DNA of 64,000 bases from Petrosia ficiformis (GCA_947044365.1 OX345647.1:5128010-5192009), one strand, 5' to 3'; positions 10,201 through 20,395 are shown, counted from the first letter of the stretch. A program made the numbers and translations. Notes: generated from the letters alone by a model not told the origin.

Positions 10201-12014
10201 TAAATAACTGTTGCCCCATTATTGTTACAAGCATTAGGATTAACTTTGGCCTGCAATAATATCTCAACTACTGCATTATGACCATTACCACTACCTATCA
10301 TAAGAGGAGTCCACCCATTACTTTCTGCCATATTAGGATCAGCACCAGATGTAAGAAGGGTAGAGACCACAACAGAATGACCATTCTGACTAGCTATATA
10401 AATAGCTGTTGCCCCGTTATTGTTACAAGCATTAGGATTAACTTTGGCCTGCAATAATATCTCAACTACCTCATTATGACCATTACAACTACCTATCATA
10501 AGAGGAGTCCACCCATTACTATTTGCTATATTAGGATCAGCACCAGATGTAAGAAGGGTAAAGACGACAACAGAATGACCATTCCGACTAGCTATATAAA
10601 TAGCAGTTGTGCCACTTTTCAAACAAGCATTAGGATTAACTTTGGCCTTCAATAATATCTCAACTACCTCATTATGACCATTACCACTACCTATCATAAG
10701 AGGAGTCCACCCATTACTATTTGCTATATTAGGATCAGCACCAGATGTAAGAAGGGTAGAGACGACAATGGAATGACCATTCTGACTAGCTACCATAAGA
10801 GGTGTTGCCCCATTATATAATGCCAAATTAGCTACCTCACCTGTACCCACCGCTAGAAGAAGCTCAACAGCTCTAACATTTCCTAACTCAACAGCTTGTA
10901 AGAATGCTGATTCCAGGATGTGACACCCTTCATTAGGTCCCTCATATAATACCTTATCATCTATTTTGAGGGATATCACACCTACAACTTTCAGGAGATC
11001 AGGAGACATAGTGACTAATACACTTGTATCAATATCAGGAATTACCCAGCTAACACAAATACAACCATCTTCTATTCTAATTTGTGCAGCGCAATCGTAC
11101 CGATTTTCAAAAATGAGGTTTGCTAGCCTATCGAATTTTTTCAGCGTGACATTACCCCAAAAATCACGTGTTTTCAACTCGATAATTTTATGTTTACCAC
11201 ACAAATCTCTCGTTTCTTTGATAAGTTTCATAAGATGTTTTATCTTTGTGGACTTCTTGAATTCCTCAAGCTTTTTTGTGTAATTTTCAAGAAGCTTTAC
11301 TAGAGGCTTTTCATTGCTAAGAAACTTATCTACAAGGTAAGTGAGAATGTGATAATTGAGAAAACAATAATGTTGACGCATTTTTGTGAATACTCTCTCA
11401 AGAGTAGCTACTTCTGTTGAAAGAGGTTCTAGCTCATAAGCCTCTTGTAAGACAACCTGTATTTCATCAATTGAAACTGATTTCTTCTGTAACACTCGTC
11501 TGATTTCTAGTACTAAACTCGCAAAACTAGTAATTATTTCATTAAATTCTCTGATAATACTCTTATCAATATATATATGTTTATCATCATATATTTCACT
11601 CACTCTATTAGTGTCCATCTTAGTCTCATGTTGAGGAAGGGGCTGGGTATGTGAGACTATCTCCATGTCTTGTGAGTCACTCCCTGTTTCTTGATTCTCA
11701 CTACGCTGTGGTGATGAAGACGAGACTGTCTGAATATACTTGTCACGTATTCGATCAGCAAGGTAGTTATTATGGATCTTTGTGAGAGCATCAGTAATAT
11801 CATTCCAAGTAACTGGTTTAGTACGAGACTGGAAATATTTAAACAGTTCAATTAAACATCTCTGAGTTCCTTCACTCCCATGATACTTTCCAATAACATC
11901 CAATTCAGGAGTAGTTATACCCAAGAAAATACCAAGATCATACCATTTAGGACCAACAGATTCTAACTCTGATGTGAACAGATCAACACTTGGAAGACGA
12001 ATTTGGTCAGACAT
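7257..12014 (-). CDS. Death-like domain / ankyrin-repeat protein, paralogue 1
   Basis: A single-exon open frame of 1585 residues. Residues about 8-92 form a Death-like helical domain (LFTSELESVGPKWYDLG..LG, later W.DI..AL). Residues about 145-350 are a conserved region of no family I recognise (HYCFLNYHIL, KTRDFWG, RIEDGCICVSWVIPDID, GVISLKI). From about residue 360 follow more than 30 ankyrin repeats arranged as 16 dyads of 66 residues (TPLMIGS..GHNEVVEILL then TAIYIAS..GHSVVVSTLL). The last 75 residues are acidic (TEHSDATELSDYSD). No signal peptide or membrane segment is seen, so a cytoplasmic adaptor or sensor is likely. One late repeat has a small RSR insertion and a shortened hairpin compared with the paralogues. 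A triple-dyad block is repeated in tandem near the C-terminal end. A signalling or immune role is inferred from the architecture only. Confidence 0.85.
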   Translation of the reverse strand: MSDQIRLPSVDLFTSELESVGPKWYDLGIFLGITTPELDVIGKYHGSEGTQRCLIELFKYFQSRTKPVTWNDITDALTKIHNNYLADRIRDKYIQTVSSSSPQRSENQETGSDSQDMEIVSHTQPLPQHETKMDTNRVSEIYDDKHIYIDKSIIREFNEIITSFASLVLEIRRVLQKKSVSIDEIQVVLQEAYELEPLSTEVATLERVFTKMRQHYCFLNYHILTYLVDKFLSNEKPLVKLLENYTKKLEEFKKSTKIKHLMKLIKETRDLCGKHKIIELKTRDFWGNVTLKKFDRLANLIFENRYDCAAQIRIEDGCICVSWVIPDIDTSVLVTMSPDLLKVVGVISLKIDDKVLYEGPNEGCHILESAFLQAVELGNVRAVELLLAVGTGEVANLALYNGATPLMVASQNGHSIVVSTLLTSGADPNIANSNGWTPLMIGSGNGHNEVVEILLKAKVNPNACLKSGTTAIYIASRNGHSVVVFTLLTSGADPNIANSNGWTPLMIGSCNGHNEVVEILLQAKVNPNACNNNGATAIYIASQNGHSVVVSTLLTSGADPNMAESNGWTPLMIGSGNGHNAVVEILLQAKVNPNACNNNGATVIYIASGNGHSVVVSTLLTSGADPNMATIYGGTPLMIGSGNGHNEVVEILLKAKVNPNACLKSGTTAIYIASRNGHSVVVFTLLTSGADPNIANSNGWTPLMIGSGNGHNEVVEILLKAKVNPNACLKNGTTAIYIASWNGHSVVVSTLLTSGANPNMATSDGSTPLLIAGHNGHNEVVEILLKAKVNPNACLKNGTTAIYIASRNGHSVVVSTLLTSGADPNMATSDGGTPLMIGSGNGHNEVVEILLKAKVNPNACNNNGTTAIYIASQNGHSVVVSTLLTSGADPNMVTIYGGTPLMIGSGNGHNEVVEILLKAKVNPNACLKSGTTAIYIASRNGHSVVVSTLLTSGADPNIANSNGSTPLMIGSGNGHNEVVEVLLKAKVNPNACNNNGATAIYIASQNGHSVVVSTLLTSGADPNIANSNGWTPLMIGSGNGHNAVVEILLQAKVNPNACNNNGTTAIYIASQNGHSVVVSTLLTSGADPNMVTIYGGTPLMIGSGNGHNEVVEILLKAKVNPNACLKSGTTAIYIASQNGHSVVVSTLLTSGADPNIANSNGSTPLMIGSGNGHNEVVEVLLKAKVNPNACNNNGATAIYIASQNGHSVVVSTLLTSGADPNIANSNGWTPLMIGSGNGHNAVVEILLQAKVNPNACNNNGATVIYIASGNGHSVVVSTLLTSGADPNMATIYGGTPLMIGSGNGHNEVVEILLKAKVNPNACLKSGTTAIYIASRNGHSVVVSTLLTSGADPNIANSNGSTPLMIGSGNGHNEVVEILLKAKVNPNACNNNGATAIYIASGNGHSVVVSTLLTSGADPNIAKSNGWTPLMIASGIGHSEVVKQLIKADVNINYQAVAGITALYLASRRSRYGHTDIVRILLESDADSRVGKSPHAYASGFGHHDIVKLFSEFRPLGEGLRSISLESFDSALEIGSDTTEHSDATELSDYSDIEDDLMSLDSYPVTLKPVDRVDEIESDEQQVTLN

Positions 12015-12164
12015 AATTATGTAGATATGTTATGATGAGAATTATGTCAACACGTACAGCAGATTGAGGAACTCAAAGAAGCCAAAGTATGACACACTCA
12101 GAAATAAATTCAACAATCATAATATGAATTTTGTTATTCTCTTCCATATATGGTAAAGAATGTC

Positions 12165-12290
12165 ACATGTTTATTGGGTGTGTCACTAATGAATACACTT
12201 AAAGCCACACCCAATAATGGGTGTATCCAATGGTTTAGTGATAACAACCACACCTACATATCTAATACCTAAGGTGACATTTATATGCTC
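12165..12290 (-). promoter_or_regulatory. Conserved upstream element of ankyrin gene 1, alternative hairpins
   Basis: A block about 150-280 bp upstream of the start codon is nearly identical in front of all three genes (also 26695-26825 and 39015-39130). It holds a perfect 12-bp inverted repeat, TTATTGGGTGTG (12171-12182) with CACACCCAATAA (12206-12217), whose right arm also pairs with TGGGTGT at 12218-12224. A CCAATGG box follows. Promoter function is inferred from position and conservation. Confidence 0.45.
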
Positions 12291-12354
12291 AATAATTTAT
12301 ACTTTTTAAACTACTTCTATTTCACTAGTACATATACATGTACGTCACAGTACT

Positions 12355-12722
12355 GAGGTCAGCGGTTGTTGATTTTCAATTTCTCATCCTCTGCCTACAT
12401 CTAAATTTATACGCGAATCATTTTGTATATTACACCATTTGTGCATGCACATTGACACCACAACAAGTCAACAACGTGGATTTAAATAATGGTTAGAAAT
12501 CACCTTTTATCTTCTTTTATTTGTAATTCTTGTCATTTAGTTAACCATGTTAGTAATCTGGTTCACTGTTTTTTCAATTTTTTTTTGAAAAGAACAAGGT
12601 ATTTTGAGTTTGATTGTTATGAAATTTATTGTAGTAATTAATAATGTATAATGTCCACCCGCCCACATTAATTATTTGTGAATTTTGGATGAGAAACTAA
12701 AAATCAACAATCTCTGGCCTTA
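12355..12722. mobile_element. MITE-like element upstream of ankyrin gene 1
   Basis: Imperfect terminal inverted repeats of about 36 bp bound the element: 12355-12389 (GGTTGTTGATTTT, TTTCTCATCC) and 12687-12722 (GGATGAGAAAC, AAATCAACAA). There is no coding capacity. A shorter, deleted relative lies at about 39200-39340, and the corresponding place in unit 2 has unrelated sequence. Confidence 0.55.
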
Positions 12723-13228
12723 CATACATTCATAATTATATACACTAATACCAGGAGCCCTCTCTTTTTTTATGGGCTCCTGCTAATACTAATATCTATG
12801 TAACAGAAATGTTAGAAAGTGTACTCACTTCATTGATGTTCAGTCTACTACATATATGAATATTATCTATCTGAAGATGACATATGATCATGAACAACTT
12901 TCTCCTAAAAATAATGAAAATAGTACATATATAATCATATTTGGAATGGTACATAATTATATAAGTATATGAATAATACTAAATATATAGTCATATAATT
13001 AATTGTCTTACAATAACAGGATACAAGACTCTGGAAACTTCATGATCCATTTTAATTAACAAGTTTTAAATTGTATTATTAATTATAATGAAAGGAACAA
13101 TGAATATTAATTAAACAAACAATTTATTAGACATACACACATAATAAAATTATTATTATTTATTTGAATATCCTTTTTCTAAAATGAATGTAGAGTAGTA
13201 GTTATTAATAGTTATTAATATTAGTGTG
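12723..13228. other. Spacer between ankyrin gene 1 and the DOCK remnant
   Basis: AT-rich. It contains a small hairpin, AGGAGCCC..GGGCTCCT, near 12752-12781. A GT-type donor in minus orientation near 12822 (GTGAGTACA) is kept at the equivalent place in unit 2 (27472-27480), so an untranslated upstream exon of the ankyrin genes is possible. The part from about 13060 matches the DOCK 3' flank at 39340-39515. Confidence 0.35.
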
Positions 13229-14659
13229 TCACTCTGTTTGACTGGTACGTGATTGTCTCACAGTTGATATATTCATTAGTGCTCTCTCCCTACAAATATT
13301 AATAATAAAATAATTATTAATAACAATTAATTAATATTTATAACATTCTTTATGGTACATTAAGGGTTTTACTTGTGGCATGACGGAGGGGCTCAATAAA
13401 GTTGAGATTAGATAATCCAAGCAATGTTAGTGCATTATCTAATCTCATCCTTTATTGAGTCCCACCCAAGTACCATATTATAGTACTGTAAAGAATGATT
13501 TAATGTCTATCACTAGTACATTAAGTAGTTAATGCATTCTTCAGTGTACATTATGCTGTTTAAAATGAAATCAGGTGACTAGTATATGAGAATGTGATTG
13601 GCTCAATGTCACATATATAATTAATTAATATTAAAAGTTATTAATAATTATATCTATGAATATTAATCCTGGCCTTTTTCCCATGTGTTAGTTTTCTATG
13701 TATAGTAACCATTGGTTGTAACTTTTTGAAAATCTCTGTAAACTTCCTGGTCAATTCTTTCTGATAATCATATCGTTCTTCACCTAACATCTCTTCATTA
13801 CGATGTAATCCTTCTTGACATCTGAAGAGTAAAAGGATTAGTGTCCAGCTCAATACAAAAAATCTACATATACTTACACCTCCAATTTCATAGTTTTGTC
13901 TCATTAATAAATACAAAGGAGGCACATCTCCAAGCCCACGCCCTGATCAGAGATTGAGGAACTGCAATGCTTCTAAAGTTTTGCATACAAATTGGCACAT
14001 TACAAAACATGAGATGAAGAAGAACTTCCACAGTGAGACTCTTCCAAGAACACTTTGAAGGTTTTCAATACTGCAAACATTACTTCTATAGTGTCCAGTA
14101 CTAAGAGACTTGCTTCTCCGGCTAATGATGGTTCAACTTCAACATCTCCTTTAGGTATGAGGAATATGTAAATAATGAATGGATAGTGAGAAAAATTATG
14201 AAATTAAATTGTTGATGAGGTATATAAACTATATATGCAAAATATACCTAACCAAATCAAATGGTTCCCATGGTAGCATAGTGTATATGTACATATAATG
14301 AAAGGACTACTAATGAATGGATGGTTCAAGGTTCAATAAATAGATTGATGAATATATTTACAAAATAGATAAAATTCTGGTCACTTGTATATAGTTACTC
14401 ACTTCTTAGACTGTTCTGCTGCAGCTTGCCAATATGTCTTCTTCTCCCAGTGAAAAAAGGATGAACCACCAGCCCGTTCCAAAATTTTCTGCTGTCTCCC
14501 TGTCTAGCTAACCTCTCTTTGGCTGCTATTCGATTCTTAATATCAGTAGATTTGGAAGACATTGCAGCAATTCAACTACCTTGGTTAGTCAAGTTCGGTT
14601 TTCCTATGCACTCAAAACATCATGCGACTCGTAAATCCAATAGATTCAGAAAATTCAAC
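13229..14659 (-). pseudogene. DOCK 3'-exon pseudogene, unit 1 (exons 38, 37, 25, 24)
   Basis: Four exons of the adjacent DOCK gene are recognisable: exon 38 (13229-13289, intact in sequence), exon 37 (13669-13821), exon 25 (13878-14156) and exon 24 (14403-14659). Exons 26-36 are missing; the break falls in introns between about 13830 and 13870. Exon 25 lacks the 94 bp equivalent to 43677-43770, with ATT at both edges, which shifts the frame. The donor after exon 37 and the acceptor of exon 25 are destroyed here. Exon 24 runs straight into the 39-bp array at its own splice acceptor. It cannot make a DOCK protein. Confidence 0.85.
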
Positions 14660-16760
14660 CTGTATGTAAGATAAGAGGATGTATAGCATTCATTCAACCT
14701 GTATGTAAGATAAGAGGATGTATAGCATTCATTCAACCTGTATGTAAGATAAGAGGATGTATAGCATTCATTCAACCTGTATGTAAGATAAGAGGATGTA
14801 TAGAATTCATTCAACCTGTATGTAAGATAAGAGGATGTATAGCATTCATTCAACCTGTATGTAAGATAAGAGGATGTATAGCATTCATTCAACCTGTATG
14901 TAAGATAAGAGGATGTATAGCATTCATTCAACCTGTATGTAAGATAAGAGGATGTATAGCATTCATTCAACCTGTATGTAAGATAAGAGGATGTATAGCA
15001 TTCATTCAACCTGTATGTAAGATAAGAGGATGTATAGCATTCATTCAACCTGTATGTAAGATAAGAGGATGTATAGCATTCATTCAACCTGTATGTAAGA
15101 TAAGAGGATGTATAGCATTCATTCAACCTGTATGTAAGATAAGAGGATGTATAGCATTCATTCAACCTGTATGTAAGATAAGAGGATGTATAGCATTCAT
15201 TCAACCTGTATGTAAGATAAGAGGATGTATAGCATTCATTCAACCTGTATGTAAGATAAGAGGATGTATAGCATTCATTCAACCTGTATGTAAGATAAGA
15301 GGATGTATAGCATTCATTCAACCTGTATGTAAGATAAGAGGATGTATAGCATTCATTCAACCTGTATGTAAGATAAGAGGATGTATAGCATTCATTCAAC
15401 CTGTATGTAAGATAAGAGGATGTATAGCATTCATTCAACCTGTATGTAAGATAAGAGGATGTATAGCATTCATTCAACCTGTATGTAAGATAAGAGGATG
15501 TATAGCATTCATTCAACCTGTATGTAAGATAAGAGGATGTATAGAATTCATTCAACCTGTATGTAAGATAAGAGGATGTATAGCATTCATTCAACCTGTA
15601 TGTAAGATAAGAGGATGTATAGCATTCATTCAACCTGTATGTAAGATAAGAGGATGTATAGCATTCATTCAACCTGTATGTAAGATAAGAGGATGTATAG
15701 CATTCATTCAACCTGTATGTAAGATAAGAGGATGTATAGCATTCATTCAACCTGTATGTAAGATAAGAGGATGTATAGCATTCATTCAACCTGTATGTAA
15801 GATAAGAGGATGTATAGAATTCATTCAACCTGTATGTAAGATAAGAGGATGTATAGCATTCATTCAACCTGTATGTAAGATAAGAGGATGTATAGCATTC
15901 ATTCAACCTGTATGTAAGATAAGAGGATGTATAGCATTCATTCAACCTGTATGTAAGATAAGAGGATGTATAGCATTCATTCAACCTGTATGTAAGATAA
16001 GAGGATGTATAGCATTCATTCAACCTGTATGTAAGATAAGAGGATGTATAGCATTCATTCAACCTGTATGTAAGATAAGAGGATGTATAGCATTCATTCA
16101 ACCTGTATGTAAGATAAGAGGATGTATAGCATTCATTCAACCTGTATGTAAGATAAGAGGATGTATAGCATTCATTCAACCTGTATGTAAGATAAGAGGA
16201 TGTATAGCATTCATTCAACCTGTATGTAAGATAAGAGGATGTATAGCATTCATTCAACCTGTATGTAAGATAAGAGGATGTATAGCATTCATTCAACCTG
16301 TATGTAAGATAAGAGGATGTATAGCATTCATTCAACCTGTATGTAAGATAAGAGGATGTATAGCATTCATTCAACCTGTATGTAAGATAAGAGGATGTAT
16401 AGCATTCATTCAACCTGTATGTAAGATAAGAGGATGTATAGCATTCATTCAACCTGTATGTAAGATAAGAGGATGTATAGCATTCATTCAACCTGTATGT
16501 AAGATAAGAGGATGTATAGCATTCATTCAACCTGTATGTAAGATAAGAGGATGTATAGAATTCATTCAACCTGTATGTAAGATAAGAGGATGTATAGCAT
16601 TCATTCAACCTGTATGTAAGATAAGAGGATGTATAGCATTCATTCAACCTGTATGTAAGATAAGAGGATGTATAGCATTCATTCAACCTGTATGTAAGAT
16701 AAGAGGATGTATAGCATTCATTCAACCTGTATGTAAGATAAGAGGATGTATAGCATTCAT
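14654..16760. repeat. 39-bp minisatellite, 54 copies
   Basis: 2107 bp of head-to-tail 39-bp units, almost without variation; the main variant is one base (GCATTC/GAATTC). On the minus strand each unit reads as a pyrimidine-rich stretch ending in a splice-acceptor-like TTACATACAG followed by GTTGAAT, the exact junction of DOCK exon 24. Because 39 is a multiple of three and no stop occurs, the array is an open frame of NECYTSSYLTYRL repeats continuous with the exon 24 frame. I do not regard it as a protein gene. Confidence 0.95.
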
Positions 16761-16955
16761 TTTGTAGTCATCGTTGTCTAGTTTATTAAGATGATTATTG
16801 AACGTGACAGTAAAAATAAAACCACACCCATCAATACTGGTCTGACTATAGCCTGACCTACTCTTGTCTTGTATTATAATTATATATTATTAATAAACCT
16901 AGTCATTGTGTTATCACATATTATATGCATGTACAAGCAATATATCTTATGTATG
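16761..16955. other. Duplication junction between DOCK intron 23 side and KRI1 exon 2
   Basis: About 100 bp of sequence with no match elsewhere in the window except unit 2 (30810-30912) links the minisatellite to CTTGTCTTGTATTATAAT. That word corresponds to the first bases of KRI1 exon 2 and its acceptor (about 2770-2800). The segment therefore marks where the DOCK end was joined to a truncated KRI1. Confidence 0.6.
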
Positions 16956-16956
16956 G

Positions 16957-17532
16957 TAGGTGGGGCTAATTTTGTGTTTTTGTACAATTGAGAAACAATC
17001 ATCTCTTGTTTGTGAGACATGAGTGTTTTTGTTATGAACCTGCTTGTGCAGGACAGTGGACCAATGCACTCCAACACTATGTATGCAAGCTGTAGAATTC
17101 TACATTTATGTTAACATTAAGGTATAAAATACATGTGAGGGTAAGGCTGGAATCCCAACAAAACTTCTTGCACAGAATATATTATATAGTCACTAAACAT
17201 ACTAGATTGTGTTTAAACAAGTTTATATGTAACAAGAAAGTACCTTATAATGATAAATAACTATTTAAATCCTTTTAGAGCTGTCATAATTAATACTACA
17301 ATATACATTCTTAGCCATGTGTACAAAATTACCAAAAAGACCTAAAATACAAAATTAATCTCAAAGAATGTAATATAACTAATATAAAACGACTGGATCT
17401 TCTGAATTAAACTGAAGAAACTACAATAACAAAACTTTTGAACAAATTGGCTCAGTTGTTTGTAAAACAAGTAAACTGCTAAGCAACAATGACCAAAGTA
17501 CGAAGTTTGTATTAAATTAGCCCCACCCACCT
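16957..17532. mobile_element. MITE-like element with GGTGGGGCTAATTT ends, unit 2
   Basis: About 575 bp bounded by GGTGGGGCTAATTT on the left and AAATTAGCCCCACC on the right. It sits within the orphan KRI1 intron 1. The equivalent place beside the leftmost KRI1 (about 2850) lacks it, while unit 3 carries it at 31006-31581. No transposase frame is present. The superfamily is not assigned. Confidence 0.65.
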
Positions 17533-17747
17533 TCAAAATGAATAGATATTTATATAATATATAGTCATGTACTATAAATGAAATGAATTGTATATATAAC
17601 AATATGATAACTGTTCAGTTTAGTTTGTAACACAAACAGAACAGATACTATACAAGATACTTTATTATAATCATTAGTGATTCCATAATGTCCTCTTATA
17701 ATACACTCTTATAAATACACAAGATGATGATATACTATATCACTTAC

Positions 17748-17823
17748 ATTTTGATAACTCTTCTGATCTCTTTCTCTTCTCATATTCATCAGCATAAGTC
17801 TTGTTAATAGTTAACCCCTCCAT
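17748..17823 (-). pseudogene. Orphan KRI1 exon 1, unit 2
   Basis: A 76-bp copy of KRI1 exon 1 with ATG at 17823 and an intact GTAAGTG donor, encoding MEGLTINKTYADEYEKRKR and so on. It keeps a Tyr where the leftmost copy has Asn, closer to the family consensus. Exon 2 is lost except for about 10 bp at the junction near 16865, so no KRI1 protein can be made. The promoter may still fire and splice into downstream DOCK-derived acceptors. Confidence 0.8.
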
Positions 17824-17937
17824 GTTTCAACTATCACCACGTGGTTAACACACCTACTAATTAATTTTATATGTCTACTATGAATAATTATTTTTAAAAT
17901 TATTTTCATACCAGATTACGAAAAATAAATAAATAGA

Positions 17938-18070
17938 CTGTTAGTTCACAATAGTGTATAGCATAAGTTAGTTCACAATAGTGTATAGCATAAGTTAGTT
18001 CACAATAGTGTATAGCATAAGTTAGTTCACAATAGTGTATAGCATAAGTTAGTTCACAATAGTGTATGTA
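17938..18070. repeat. 27-bp tandem repeat, five copies, unit 2 only
   Basis: Five copies of a 27-bp unit beginning TTAGTTCACAATAGTGTAT, the last one partial. Units 1 and 3 have a single copy at the same place (about 3260 and 31997), so the expansion is private to unit 2. Confidence 0.85.
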
Positions 18071-18384
18071 TGAGAATAAATACATGTGAAACATAAAATA
18101 ATTGTGTATACAAATATGTAAGTTATAATGAATAGTGTATGAATTAAAATATATGTATGAGTTGTGTATCAGTGACAAATATGTGACAACACTTCTAGTT
18201 GGCTTATAAAATATGTTTGACTGTCGTGGGATTGTTATCAAAGAGATTTCATTATTTACTAAGATGTTTCAAAACTTAGAGATTTACTGGTAGCTTACGA
18301 TGGATTATGACGATAGCAAAGGAGAGTAAAAATGTATCCTTAACATCAACTAATCTGGAACTATTATCAGTATCTGATGTTAGT

Positions 18385-19075
18385 GATACGAGTATTTCAT
18401 CATAGTGCTTCATTGTTACTCGTTTTAGTGCTTCATTGATACATGTTTAGGACTTAGGGATAGGGAATGCTTCATCGATACACATAGAGTACTTCATCAG
18501 AGTGCTTCATCATTACACAGGAGAGTACTTCATCGATACATGTTTAGCATTTAGGATTTAGGATTTAGGGATAGGGAATGCTTCATCGATACACATGCAC
18601 ATAAAGTACTTCATCGGAATGCTTCATCGTTACACAGGTGAGTACTTTATTAATACATGTTTAGCATTTAAGGCTTAGGATATAGGGATAGGGAATGCCT
18701 CATCGATACACATGTACATAGAGTACTTCGTCGGAATGCTTCATCGTTACACAGGTGAGTACTTCATTGATACATGTTTAGCATTTACAATTCAAGGTTT
18801 TAGGATATAGGGATAGGGAATGCTTCATCGATACACATGCACATAGAGTACTTCGTCAAAGTGCTTCATCATTACACAGGAGACTACTTCATTGATACAT
18901 GTTTAGCATTTAGGATTTAGGGTTTAGGGTTTAGGACTTAGGGATAGGGAATGCTTCATCGATACACATGCACATAGAGTACTTCATCAAAGTGCTTCAT
19001 CATTACACAGCCGAGTACTTCACATTAGTACTTAGTCGGAATGCTTCATTGATACAGATGCATAGAGTACTTTAT
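18385..19075. repeat. TACTTCATCG satellite, unit 2
   Basis: Equivalent of the array at 3580-4745 but shorter, with about six units. It includes a run of three TTTAGGG-like words near 18918-18942. Repeat number and order differ from unit 1, showing independent turnover after duplication. Confidence 0.85.
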
Positions 19076-19094
19076 CGAAATAGATAATGTTTCT

Positions 19095-20395
19095 GGCATT
19101 AACTCTCTAGTCTCCAGTACTATCGGACTTGTCTCTTTGGCTAAGGATATTTCTATTTGTGTATCAATTTCAACATTTCATTTAGTCTGAGGAGAGTGAT
19201 GAATGGATAGTGAGATATGTACAAAAGAACAGTGGATGAATGGATAGATAAAAGAACAAAAATGGATAACACATATATAAATTAAATGATATGTAAATAC
19301 ACTAAAATGATAACATATGTTACTTGTGTATGGTAATCACTTACTTCTCAGACTGCTTCACTAGTAAGAGAAGAGGTATATATTATCAGTCTATGTATAA
19401 TTAGCTATTGCCATCTTCTGAACATTCTATCACAAGTCCATTGTAAAAGCAACAGATAACCATTTTAGGAGAGATCGTCAGGAAGGTCACATACCCGATA
19501 GGAAGATAGCATCTACCTGTACACGATGTGTATTGCTCTACTATACAACCTTAGTCCATGATCATCAGTGTAGTATTTGGTGACTACAGACATCTAAACA
19601 TAAGATTAGGAACAATCATTGGATATGATAGGATAACAAACAGATACACAGAGATACATAGACACCATATACATATACAATGTACACATTTACTATAATC
19701 ATACATATAAACATACATAGATATATACATTATGTATACAACATATGACACAAATAAATAAAGGTATGTACTTAATACATAATTGTATACGCTGCACATA
19801 CAAGCAAATGTTCACAGGTACGTATATATATGTATGTATGTACATAATATATATAGACATAAATACATAAATGTAAATAAGCCACATATACACATACACT
19901 TACCTTCCTAGTATTAATGAGACCCATGCCCATACTCTAATATATAGATCTAGGAACTGCATCAGAAATCTTGCATACAGCTCTTTAACTAAGCTCTCTA
20001 AACAGTTACTACCAGGTGGTGAACAGATCTTCCAGACACTGAGAACACTACAGAATTTTAATCGTCAACTTCATCATCCTCTTTTAGCCTGAAGAAAGAA
20101 ATATATGAGTGATGATTAATGAATAGATATGGAAAGGAATGGATAAGGTATATGGACACATGGATAGGGTGAATATACATGCAAATTACATGTAAATTAA
20201 TTAATATAGATAATGAATATACTGATGAGGATGCGTAAATGATAACATATAACTTGTGATAATCACTCACTTCTCAGACTGATGTCTTGTAGATTGATAG
20301 TGAGTTGTATCCAATCAAAGAGAAGAGGTATATATCATCAGTCTGTTCAAATATTACTATTGTCATCTTCCGCATGGTCATTCTGTCTCCACTCT
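19095..20395 (-). pseudogene. Old DOCK exon remnants, unit 2
   Basis: Paralogous to 4765-6060: exon 25 5' piece (about 19095-19192), exon 24 piece (19335-19420), exon 31 (about 19465-19545), exon 25 (19903-20090) and exon 24 (20262-20395). All are heavily diverged from the functional gene but well conserved between units, so they predate the 14-kb duplications. Confidence 0.5.

Noticed and set aside
10966..11283. Plus-strand 105-residue frame antisense to ankyrin gene 1
   Set aside because: A shadow of the conserved minus-strand coding sequence; it recurs only because the paralogues are similar.
14620..16725. A 701-residue open frame of NECYTSSYLTYRL repeats as a protein gene
   Set aside because: The frame is open only because the 39-bp unit is a multiple of three without a stop. 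The unit derives from an intron-exon border, so it is a minisatellite.
14654..16760. CRISPR-like array of direct repeats
   Set aside because: Units are head-to-tail without unique spacers, and the surroundings are eukaryotic.
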